DNA from: Candidatus Zhuqueibacterota bacterium
GTDB taxonomy: Bacteria > BS750m-G25
Assembly: GCA_016783505.1 (NCBI GenBank)
Contig: JADHWK010000063.1
Location: 1-12,934, forward strand
Reading direction: 5' to 3'
DNA: 12,934 bases
Shown here: piece after piece, positions 1 through 5,868 of the stretch
Layout of the letters: the number at the start of each line of letters is the position of its first letter
How positions within the stretch are numbered: position 1 is the stretch's first letter
Notes under the pieces: model-generated
The model's input: only the letters and a program-made list of their open reading frames with translations
What the model was told of the DNA's origin: nothing
Database searches by the model: none
Made by a program: the position numbers and the translations under genes

Positions 1-669
1 GACGGGTTTGATCCTTTATATGATTACCCTGAACCACCTATTCCACCGGGCGGTAATTACGTACAAGTGTATTTCAATCATCCGGATTGGTTACCAGTTT
101 TAGGCTATAAATTCAACCGGGATATACGGGAACCCTTAGAACCCCTTGAAAGCATCTATTGGGAATTTGAAGTTGCCTCAACACCTAACGTAGAAGTTAC
201 CTTATCCTGGCCTGATATTAACGATGAAGTGCCTGAGGATTATCGAGACTTTCAACTTATCGAGGACGAAGTGGTTGTTATTGGGGATATGAGGGAAACA
301 ACCGAATATAGCTTCGTTTCTGAAGGATTGCGGCATTTTAGTATTGGGGCAACTTTGGGTATTTCAGATAGGATAATGGAAATTCCAAAGGTATATACAC
401 TTTCCCAAAATTATCCCAATCCCTTCAATCCCATAACTACCTTTAAATATGGGCTTCCTAAGCGGTCAGGGGTGAGCTTGAAGATCTATAATATCCTTGG
501 ACGAGAAGTGACTACCCTTATTGATCGAAATCAAGAAGCCGGATACCATCAGTTTCAATGGGATGCCCGAAATCTTTCTTCAGGGATATATTTCTACAGG
601 ATTCAAGCCTATGATGTTTCGGGTTCATCCGTCTTTTCCCAGACTAGAAAGCTGGTGCTTCTAAAATAG
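1..669 (+). CDS. C-terminal part of a T9SS-sorted secreted protein (5'-truncated)
   Basis: The frame is open from base 1 to TAG at 667-669, so the gene begins upstream; the GTG at 67 is only an internal codon. The visible 222 residues begin with a Pro-rich stretch, then a beta-rich segment (roughly residues 23-120). The end is a T9SS type A sorting / FlgD-Ig-like domain from about base 394. Its marks are YTLSQNYPNPFNP, then a Y-x-LP strand, IYNILGREV, AGYHQFQWDARNLSSGIYFYR, and a basic RKLVLLK tail. In this family the domain directs export through the outer membrane by the type IX system and is usually cleaved. The cargo function cannot be told from this fragment. A strong terminator follows within 25 bases, so it ends its transcription unit. 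Confidence 0.9.
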   Translation, partial: DGFDPLYDYPEPPIPPGGNYVQVYFNHPDWLPVLGYKFNRDIREPLEPLESIYWEFEVASTPNVEVTLSWPDINDEVPEDYRDFQLIEDEVVVIGDMRETTEYSFVSEGLRHFSIGATLGISDRIMEIPKVYTLSQNYPNPFNPITTFKYGLPKRSGVSLKIYNILGREVTTLIDRNQEAGYHQFQWDARNLSSGIYFYRIQAYDVSGSSVFSQTRKLVLLK

Positions 670-690
670 CTTCCATCAATCAGAAAAATC

Positions 691-723
691 AAGGCCAAGG
701 ACAGATCGTCTTTGGCCTTTTTT
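691..723 (+). terminator. Rho-independent terminator after the T9SS protein
   Basis: AAGGCCAAGGAC (691-702) pairs with GTCTTTGGCCTT (708-719) through a 12-bp stem containing one G-U pair, with a 5-base loop AGATC. A run of six T (718-723) follows. It lies 22 bases after the stop codon of the left-edge gene. Confidence 0.9.
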
Positions 724-814
724 GTTTACTATCCCGGATGAATAATTGTGGAATAGATCAATCTCTAAGTTTTGGATTCAGGCGATCTGATAGTAAATAA
801 GAATTAAAAAAGGG

Positions 815-843
815 TTGATTATTATCCCCATAAATATTATATT
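815..843 (+). promoter_or_regulatory. Sigma70-like promoter upstream of the nitrilase gene
   Basis: TTGATT (815-820) and TATATT (838-843) are separated by exactly 17 bases, in an AT-rich setting. The same geometry and the same -10 hexamer recur at 7373-7401 and 12568-12596. The start of transcription would be near 850, about 210 bases before the ATG at 1060. No experimental support is available from sequence alone. Confidence 0.55.
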
Positions 844-969
844 CAGTAAGCTGAATGTAACTAAAAAATTATGACATAAGGAAAAATCGGATTTTCATAA
901 TCGGTCAAGTTGGTCATCAGGTAACTGGCTAACGACTGACGCCCGACTGAAAGGTTGGTTTCTCAGGTC

Positions 970-1023
970 GGATAGGAATAAATTCCTATCCCGAAACTTC
1001 GGGATGGTAATTGATTGCCATCC
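970..1023 (+). repeat. Three consecutive hairpins in the nitrilase leader
   Basis: Hairpin A pairs 970-978 with 983-991 (GGATAGGAA/TTCCTATCC). Hairpin B is ATCCCGAAACTTCGGGAT at 988-1005. Hairpin C pairs 1002-1011 with 1014-1023 with one G-U pair. Neighbours overlap by a few bases and so compete at their bases. An alternative outer stem TCGGAT (968-973)/ATCCGA (1020-1025) could enclose all three. The B stem is identical to the inner stem of the arrays flanking the transposase at 1975-1992 and 2689-2706. It could be a regulatory leader, a dispersed REP-like element, or both. No T run follows, so it is not a terminator. Confidence 0.65.
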
Positions 1024-1059
1024 GATTAAACCGTTTTGAATTTATATAGAGAGGGAGAA

Positions 1060-1935
1060 ATGGCTCGCATTGTCAAATGTGGATTGATTCAAGCGAAGAA
1101 CGATGTTCCGGTTACCGAACCCCTGGAGAAGATTAAACAGGGGATGATGGAGAAGCATACGGAGATGATTGAACAGGCCGGAAAGCGGGGGGTTCAAATT
1201 CTATGCTTACAAGAGCTATTCACGGGTCCCTATTTTCCCGCCGAACAGGATTCCCGATGGTACAGCATGGCGGAGAAAATTCCAGAAGGGCCCACGGTTT
1301 CCCGGCTGATGGGGTTGGCGAAGAAACATCAGATGGTCTTAGTCGTTCCCATCTATGAGGAAGGGATGACCGGGGTTTATTACAACACGGCGGCGGTGAT
1401 TGACGCCGATGGGAAATACCTGGGCAAATACCGAAAGAATCACATTCCTCACCTTCATCCGGGATTCTGGGAAAAATTCTATTTTAAACCGGGTAATCTG
1501 GGTTACCCGGTCTTTGAAACCGCCTATGCTAAGGTGGGGGTTTACATCTGCTACGACCGACACTTTCCGGAAGGAGCCCGGTTGTTGGGGCTTTACGGGG
1601 CCGAGATCATCTTTAACCCATCGGCTACGGTGGCCGGGCTTTCCGAATACCTGTGGGAGCTGGAGCAGCCGGCCTATGCGGTGGCCAACGGCTACTTCGT
1701 GGGGGCCATCAACCGGGTGGGAACCGAGGCCCCCTGGAACATTGGCGAATTCTACGGCAAGAGCTACTTCTGCGACCCCCGGGGGCAGATCGTCGCCCAG
1801 GCCAGCCGGGATAGGGATGAATTGTTAGTAGCCGATCTTAACCTGGATATGATCCAGGAGGTCCGCAATTTCTGGCAGTTCTTCCGCGACCGGAGACCGG
1901 AGACCTACTGGGATTTAGCGGAACTGCTGCCATAA
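1060..1935 (+). CDS. pydC: Beta-ureidopropionase / N-carbamoyl-beta-alanine amidohydrolase (nitrilase superfamily)
   Basis: This 291-residue protein fits the carbon-nitrogen hydrolase family, which cleaves N-carbamoyl-beta-alanine to beta-alanine, CO2 and ammonia. The catalytic triad is visible: E52 in LQELFTGPYF, K126 in GKYRKNHIP and C164 in VGVYICYDRHFPE. Blocks typical of beta-ureidopropionase rather than general nitrilases include GNLGYPVF, GAEIIFNPSAT, LSEYLWELE, AINRVGTE and SRDRDELLVADL. There is no signal peptide, so it should be cytoplasmic. I chose the ATG at 1060 because GAGGGAG (1051-1057) is well placed before it; an in-frame TTG at 1036 lacks this. PreA and dihydropyrimidinase genes downstream provide the two preceding steps of reductive pyrimidine breakdown. 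A hydrolase of other N-carbamoyl amino acids is the main alternative. The symbol follows pathway use. Confidence 0.88.
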   Translation: MARIVKCGLIQAKNDVPVTEPLEKIKQGMMEKHTEMIEQAGKRGVQILCLQELFTGPYFPAEQDSRWYSMAEKIPEGPTVSRLMGLAKKHQMVLVVPIYEEGMTGVYYNTAAVIDADGKYLGKYRKNHIPHLHPGFWEKFYFKPGNLGYPVFETAYAKVGVYICYDRHFPEGARLLGLYGAEIIFNPSATVAGLSEYLWELEQPAYAVANGYFVGAINRVGTEAPWNIGEFYGKSYFCDPRGQIVAQASRDRDELLVADLNLDMIQEVRNFWQFFRDRRPETYWDLAELLP

Positions 1936-1967
1936 AAGATAGGGGCCTGGCTGGGATTGTGTCTATT

Positions 1968-2118
1968 AGAACCGATCCCGAAACTTCGGGATACGGTTCT
2001 GGACAAGATTCCGGAATGATTTCTGGGTAATTCAAAACCGATCTAAAGATGCGGTTCTGGAAAAGATTCCAAAACATTCCCGAGAATAACCAGAACCGTC
2101 ACTTTTAGTGCGGTTTTC
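1968..2118 (+). repeat. Left hairpin array (REP/BIME-like) upstream of tnpA
   Basis: Three hairpins are spaced by about 60-66 bases. H1 (1968-2000) has AGAACCG + ATCCCGAA, a 2-base centre, TTCGGGAT, a bulged A and CGGTTCT. H2 (2036-2056) has AACCG + ATCT, AA, AGAT, a bulged G and CGGTT. H3 (2093-2118) has GAACCG, a bulged T, CACT, TTT, AGTG and CGGTTTTC. Outer ACCG/CGGT arms are constant while inner arms change together on both sides, so pairing is kept. Spacers share AAGATTCC. GGTTCTGG (2053-2060) can also pair with CCAGAACC (2090-2097). Much of this is repeated at 2683-2774 on the other side of the transposase gene. Confidence 0.8.
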
Positions 2119-2161
2119 ACTCATTCAAATAAATTTCTTGTTATAAGAAGGATTAAAAAAA

Positions 2162-2617
2162 ATGATCTCTAACCTTCCCCTAAGAAAAGGATATCTTCCC
2201 AAGCAATATAGAAAGAAATTTGAGACCGATTCGGATGTCTCCATTACCCATACCAGTTATGCCCTGTATTATCTTCTGAGCTGGAGCGTGAAACAGAGAT
2301 TTCCTCTGATTGAGGAGGAAATCAGGGATCAGGTTGAAAAGTTGATCAACAAAAAATGTCTGGAACTTGGTGTTCACGATTTGGCCGTCGGGATAAATCC
2401 TGAACACGTCCATTCCGTCCTCAGTTTAAAACCGAATCATTACATCCCAGAGGTAGTAAAGGAATTGAAGGGATATTCGTCTCACGAGATTAATAAAAAA
2501 GGGGAATATTTTATTGATTGGACGAGGGGCTACGATATCAGAACGATCAGTCAGAAGAATTTGAAAGCGGCCATTCAATATGTTAAAAACCAACGAAAGC
2601 ATCACCGAGATGAATGA
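2162..2617 (+). CDS. tnpA: IS200/REP-associated-type Y1 HUH transposase (TnpA)
   Basis: The product has 151 residues, the usual size for IS200-family TnpA, single-strand DNA transposases that use one tyrosine. H82-V83-H84 (in NPEHVHSVL) forms the HUH metal site. Y140 in AAIQYVKNQRKHH is the expected nucleophile, with Q144 four residues on as in the family. VVKELKGYSSHEIN and WTRGYDIRTIS match the conserved LKG and W-x-x-GY blocks. AAGAAGGA (2145-2152) precedes the ATG. There is no tnpB. The gene sits between two related hairpin arrays (1968-2118, 2683-2774), which fits either an IS200-like element with structured ends or a domesticated REP-associated transposase (RAYT). It appears intact. It separates the nitrilase gene from the rest of the catabolic cluster. 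Confidence 0.88.
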   Translation: MISNLPLRKGYLPKQYRKKFETDSDVSITHTSYALYYLLSWSVKQRFPLIEEEIRDQVEKLINKKCLELGVHDLAVGINPEHVHSVLSLKPNHYIPEVVKELKGYSSHEINKKGEYFIDWTRGYDIRTISQKNLKAAIQYVKNQRKHHRDE

Positions 2618-2682
2618 GGGTGAGAAGACAAATGAGGGATAAGCTTTAATTTATATTATGGTTGTGGATGAGTTTAGGTTCC

Positions 2683-2774
2683 GAACCGATCCCGAAACTT
2701 CGGGATACGGTTCTAGACAAGATTCCAAAACATTCCCGAGAATAACCAGAACCATCCCGATCATTCGGGACGGT
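2683..2774 (+). repeat. Right hairpin array (REP/BIME-like) downstream of tnpA
   Basis: The first hairpin (2683-2714) repeats 32 bases of left hairpin H1 exactly; with its flank 43 of 44 bases match (1969-2012 against 2683-2726). The following 2719-2753 is identical over 35 bases to 2063-2097. A second hairpin (2751-2774) has arms ACCATCCCGA and TCGGGACGGT with one mismatch and loop TCAT. The right side thus looks like the left array with its middle hairpin removed. An open frame over this stretch is a by-product of the repeat and not a gene. Confidence 0.8.
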
Positions 2775-2820
2775 CTCTACTGGGAGGATGAGAGGACAAT
2801 ATTAGTTAAGGAGACAACCC

Positions 2821-4350
2821 ATGGCGATTATGATGGATGGTCACAGCTTAACCATTGAAAAATTATATGCGATAGCTTACGATCACGAGCTCGTCGAACT
2901 GCACCCCGAGGCGGTGAGACGGATGGAGATCTGCCGGGAGATGTTGGAGAGGAAGATCAAGGCCCGGGAGATCATGTATGGGGTCAATACCGGCATCGGG
3001 GAGTTCTCCGAGGTGATCCTAACCCCAGAGCAGGTGAAGCAATACCAACGGTATCTAATTTACAGCCATGCAGCCGGCATCGGCAAGCCGCTCCCGGAGG
3101 AAGTGGTAAGGGGGGCCATCGCCAGCCGGATAAATGTCCACTGCCACGGTAAATCCGGGCAGCGGCCGATCGTCACCCAGACCTTCCGTGAGATGCTCAA
3201 CAAGGGGGTGACGCCGGTGATGTTCGAGAAGGGTTCGGTGGGGGCTTGCGGCGATCTCTCGCCCATGGCCCAGATGGCCCTGGTGCTAATAGGGGAGGGG
3301 GAAGCCTTCTATAAAGGGGAGCGCCTGCCCGGCAAGGTGGCGATGGAGCGGGCTGGAATTCCCACTATCGTCTACGAAGCCAGGGATGGCCTGGCTGCCA
3401 TCAATGGCTCCAACGTGCTCACCGCCATCGCCGCCTTCATCATCTACGAAACCGAACGCTGGTTAAAGGTTTCGGAGATCGCTGCTGCTATGACTCTTGA
3501 GGTCCTCAAAGCGAACATGAAACCCTTCGATGTTCGGCTCCATACCGAACGGGGCTTCCGGGGGTCGGTGGTCTCGGCCGCCAACATCCTCCGGCTGACG
3601 GAGGGGAGCGAGATCTTGGCCCTGAAGGGAAAGAAGGTGCAGGATGCCTACAGCATGCGCAGCACCCCCCAGGTGACCGGCGCAGTGCGGGATGCATTAA
3701 AGTATGCCCGACAGCAGGTTGAGATCGAGCTGAACGGCGTCGGGGATAATCCCATTTTCTTGCCAGAAGACGGGGTTGTTTTGACCGGCGCCAATTTCCA
3801 GGGCACTCCGGTCTCCCTCCCCATGGAGATGGTAGGGACCGGGATTACTACCATCTGCGTGCTCTCCGAAAGACGGCTCAACCGGCTTTTAAACCCGGCT
3901 TTAAGTATGGGGCTGCCGGCCTTCCTGTCCAAGGGGGCGGGGATGTTCTCCGGTCTGATGCTCAGCCAGTACACCGCCGGCTCTCTGGTATGCGAGAATC
4001 GGATCTTATGCCATCCAGCAGCGACCGGATCGGTTCCCGCGGCGGCCGACCAGGAGGACTTTGTCAGCATGGGAATGAATACCTCGCTTAAGACCCGGCA
4101 GATACTGGACAATGCCTACGGGGTAGTGGCTATTGAACTGATCGCCGGGGCCCAGGCCTTGGATTTTCGGAAGCCCCACCGGCCCGGAAAGGGTGTCAGG
4201 GCTGCCTATGAAGTGGTGCGCAAGCACGTGGCCTATCTTGAGGAGGACCGGCCGTTGTTCGACGACCACAACGAGATGGTGGAAGTGGTTCGCTCCGATG
4301 AGCTTTTGGAAGCGGTCGAGGACGCCGTGGGTGAACTGGAAATCTATTAA
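2821..4350 (+). CDS. hutH: Histidine/aromatic amino acid ammonia-lyase with an Ala-Cys-Gly MIO triad
   Basis: The 509 residues match the length and order of the HAL/PAL family, which removes ammonia from histidine or aromatic amino acids using a self-made MIO group. Y53 (YGVNTGIG), H83 (YSHAAGIG), N195 (INGSN), Y277 and R280 (QDAYSMR), F326 (GANFQG) and E412 (DQEDFVS) sit where Pseudomonas HAL has its catalytic or substrate residues. This favours a histidine-like substrate. The MIO triad, normally Ala-Ser-Gly, is here A142-C143-G144 (codons GCT TGC GGC). The ATG at 2821 follows AAGGAG (2808-2813) by 7 bases. preA starts 18 bases after the stop, so the two are probably co-transcribed. No urocanase or other hut gene is in the window, so the symbol is by family and the physiological substrate is uncertain. 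Confidence 0.85.
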   Translation: MAIMMDGHSLTIEKLYAIAYDHELVELHPEAVRRMEICREMLERKIKAREIMYGVNTGIGEFSEVILTPEQVKQYQRYLIYSHAAGIGKPLPEEVVRGAIASRINVHCHGKSGQRPIVTQTFREMLNKGVTPVMFEKGSVGACGDLSPMAQMALVLIGEGEAFYKGERLPGKVAMERAGIPTIVYEARDGLAAINGSNVLTAIAAFIIYETERWLKVSEIAAAMTLEVLKANMKPFDVRLHTERGFRGSVVSAANILRLTEGSEILALKGKKVQDAYSMRSTPQVTGAVRDALKYARQQVEIELNGVGDNPIFLPEDGVVLTGANFQGTPVSLPMEMVGTGITTICVLSERRLNRLLNPALSMGLPAFLSKGAGMFSGLMLSQYTAGSLVCENRILCHPAATGSVPAAADQEDFVSMGMNTSLKTRQILDNAYGVVAIELIAGAQALDFRKPHRPGKGVRAAYEVVRKHVAYLEEDRPLFDDHNEMVEVVRSDELLEAVEDAVGELEIY

Positions 4351-4368
4351 GTAAAAAAAAACCTATGA

Positions 4369-5571
4369 ATGATGGATATCAAAGTCAATTTCTGCGGAAT
4401 ATCATCCCCTAACCCCTTCTGGCTGGCCTCAGGGCCGCCGACCAATACCATGGATCAGGTCATGCGGGCCTTTGAAGCCGGATGGGGGTGTGCGGTGTGG
4501 AAGACGATAGGGGTCCCGGTCGTCAATGTCAGTCCCCGACTGGCAGCCATCACCCTGAACGATCAACGGATGGTGGGGCTGCATAACATCGAACTCATCA
4601 GCGATAGGACACTCGAGGAAAATCTAAAAGAAATTGCCGAAGTCAAAAAGGAATATCCCGATCGGGCGGTGGTGGTCTCCTTGATGGGGGAGTTCCGGCG
4701 GCAGACCTGGCATGAATTGGTTAAGAGGGCCCAGGACACGGGTTGCGATGGGCTGGAGCTGAACCTCTCCTGCCCTCATGGATTGCCCGAGCGGGGAATG
4801 GGGTCGGCTATCGGGCAGGTCCCTGAATACACGAAGCAGATCACAGAATGGGTCAAAGAGGTCTCGGATATTCCCGTCATCGTTAAGTTAACGCCGAACA
4901 TCACCGATATCCGCTTCCCGGCCCGGGCGGCGGCTCAGGGGGGGGCAGACGGGCTTTCGGCGATCAACACCATAAAAAGCATTATCGGGGTGAATCTGGA
5001 TACCCTTCAGCCCCTGCCTACAGTGGAGGGCAGGTCCACCCCCGGGGGCTTAAGCGGGCCGGCGGTTAAACCCATCGTCCTGAGCATGATCACCCAACTG
5101 GCCAGGGACCCGGCACTGACCGTTCCCCTCTCGGGAATTGGGGGCATCGCCACCTGGCAGGATGCGGCGGAATTCATCCTGCTGGGCTGCACAACGGTTC
5201 AGGTGTGCACGGCAGTTATGCATTACGGCTACCCAATCGTCGAAGATATGATTAGTGGGCTGAAAAACTATATAGCTGAAAAAGGTTTTCAGACCCCGGA
5301 AGAGATGGTGGGGCTTTGCGTCCCCAGGGTTACCGATTGGGGAAACCTGGATCTGAACCATAAAGTCGTGGCCCGGATTAATGAAAACCTCTGCTTGAAA
5401 GATGACCTCTGCTTTGTCGCCTGCCGTGACGGGGGGCATCAGGCAATTCGTTATCCGAATAACGACCGGATTCCGGTGGTAGATGAAGAGAAATGCGTGG
5501 GGTGCAACCTGTGTTCGTTGGTCTGTCCGGTGGAGGGTTGTATTGTGATGGAAGGGGTGAATATTTGTTAG
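4369..5571 (+). CDS. preA: Dihydropyrimidine dehydrogenase subunit PreA (DHOD-like domain plus ferredoxin tail)
   Basis: This 400-residue protein has an FMN-binding dihydroorotate dehydrogenase-like barrel (about 1-320) and a C-terminal iron-sulfur region (about 335-395). It should reduce uracil and thymine to the dihydro forms in the cytoplasm. Diagnostic blocks are SPNPFWLASGPPTN, NLSCPHGLPERGMG, KLTPNITDIRFPARAA, SGIGGIATWQDAAEF and VQVCTAVMHYG. The second cluster motif is complete (C376, C379, C382, C386). The first is C342-x2-D345-x2-C348-x3-C352, with Asp where Cys is usual. PreA normally works with the FAD/NAD(P)H subunit PreT, which is absent here. ATG codons stand at 4369 and 4372 with only an A-rich stretch upstream; I chose the first. 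The gene follows the ammonia-lyase by 18 bases. Confidence 0.9.
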   Translation: MMDIKVNFCGISSPNPFWLASGPPTNTMDQVMRAFEAGWGCAVWKTIGVPVVNVSPRLAAITLNDQRMVGLHNIELISDRTLEENLKEIAEVKKEYPDRAVVVSLMGEFRRQTWHELVKRAQDTGCDGLELNLSCPHGLPERGMGSAIGQVPEYTKQITEWVKEVSDIPVIVKLTPNITDIRFPARAAAQGGADGLSAINTIKSIIGVNLDTLQPLPTVEGRSTPGGLSGPAVKPIVLSMITQLARDPALTVPLSGIGGIATWQDAAEFILLGCTTVQVCTAVMHYGYPIVEDMISGLKNYIAEKGFQTPEEMVGLCVPRVTDWGNLDLNHKVVARINENLCLKDDLCFVACRDGGHQAIRYPNNDRIPVVDEEKCVGCNLCSLVCPVEGCIVMEGVNIC

Positions 5572-5710
5572 CGAAAAGAGTATCATCCGTTCTTTCAAGG
5601 TTGAACCTTGTCGGAACGATCTTGGGAAAAGAATCCTTTACCTCCAGGTTAAAAAGTGAGGACAGAGAATTAAGGATATCTATCATGGCATAATCTGAAG
5701 GTTTTTGTAA

Positions 5711-5742
5711 TGCTTCAATCCCAAACATTCGGGATTGAAGCA
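5711..5742 (+). repeat. 12-bp hairpin with a CCC...GGG core
   Basis: TGCTTCAATCCC (5711-5722) pairs perfectly with GGGATTGAAGCA (5731-5742) around the loop AAACATTC. There is no T run after it, so it is unlikely to be a simple terminator. The core CCCAAACATTCGGG resembles the CCCGAAACTTCGGG stem of the arrays near tnpA and may be a distant member of that group. Confidence 0.6.
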
Positions 5743-5794
5743 ACTTTGGTGAAAAAAGTATGAGTTCGGGTGGTGAAGTGCAAAGGTTTTGCCT

Positions 5795-5823
5795 TTGATA
5801 TGCAAAAGTAGGGCTTTTATACT
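5795..5823 (+). promoter_or_regulatory. Sigma70-like promoter before dihydropyrimidinase
   Basis: TTGATA (5795-5800) and TATACT (5818-5823) are 17 bases apart. Transcription would start near 5830, giving a leader of about 39 bases before the ATG at 5869. The -35 box overlaps the 3' arm of a small inverted repeat (5781-5786/5792-5797), which could be incidental. Confidence 0.6.
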
Positions 5824-5868
5824 CCGTCACTCCGTCTCAAGTTCAGAAATTGTTGAAAGAAATTTGTT

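Larger units (their letters stand above)
724..1059 (+). other. Intergenic region and long leader of the nitrilase gene
   Basis: No credible gene is seen here. The stretch holds a promoter-like site (815-843), an AT-rich segment, a short direct repeat CGACTGA at 933-939 and 944-950, and a run of three abutting hairpins (970-1023). If the promoter is real, the nitrilase mRNA has an untranslated leader of about 210 bases, long enough for structure-based control. Confidence 0.6.
5572..5868 (+). other. Intergenic region between preA and dihydropyrimidinase
   Basis: No gene is supported. The stretch contains a small palindrome CAAGGTTGAACCTTG (5596-5610), a 12-bp hairpin (5711-5742), a 6-bp inverted repeat CAAAGG/CCTTTG (5781-5797) and a promoter-like site (5795-5823). 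A 150-codon minus-strand frame crosses it but also runs deep into preA, has no recognisable motif and is not called. Confidence 0.55.

Noticed and set aside
1838-2077. Minus-strand 79-codon frame with repeated proline/glutamate pattern
   Set aside because: The pattern is produced by the hairpin repeats, and the rest is antisense to the nitrilase gene.
1968-2118. CRISPR array
   Set aside because: Repeats are imperfect, only two or three units long, spacers are themselves similar, and no cas gene is present.
2629-2657. Fifth promoter before the ammonia-lyase (TATATT at 2652-2657)
   Set aside because: The -10 box is good but the position 17 bases upstream (CAAATG) has no resemblance to TTGACA.
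2658-2858. Plus-strand 66-codon frame before the ammonia-lyase
   Set aside because: It lies across the hairpin array and into the start of the lyase gene; its sequence is simply the translated repeat.
3648-4269. Minus-strand frames of 87-154 codons inside the ammonia-lyase gene
   Set aside because: They are shadows of a GC-rich real gene, whose catalytic residues are all in the plus frame.
5711-5742. Terminator after preA
   Set aside because: The stem is strong but is followed by CAACTTTGG, without a T run, and lies 140 bases after the stop.
5378-5830. Minus-strand 150-codon frame over the preA end and following spacer
   Set aside because: Half of it is antisense to the well-supported ferredoxin tail of preA, and no motif or ribosome site supports it.
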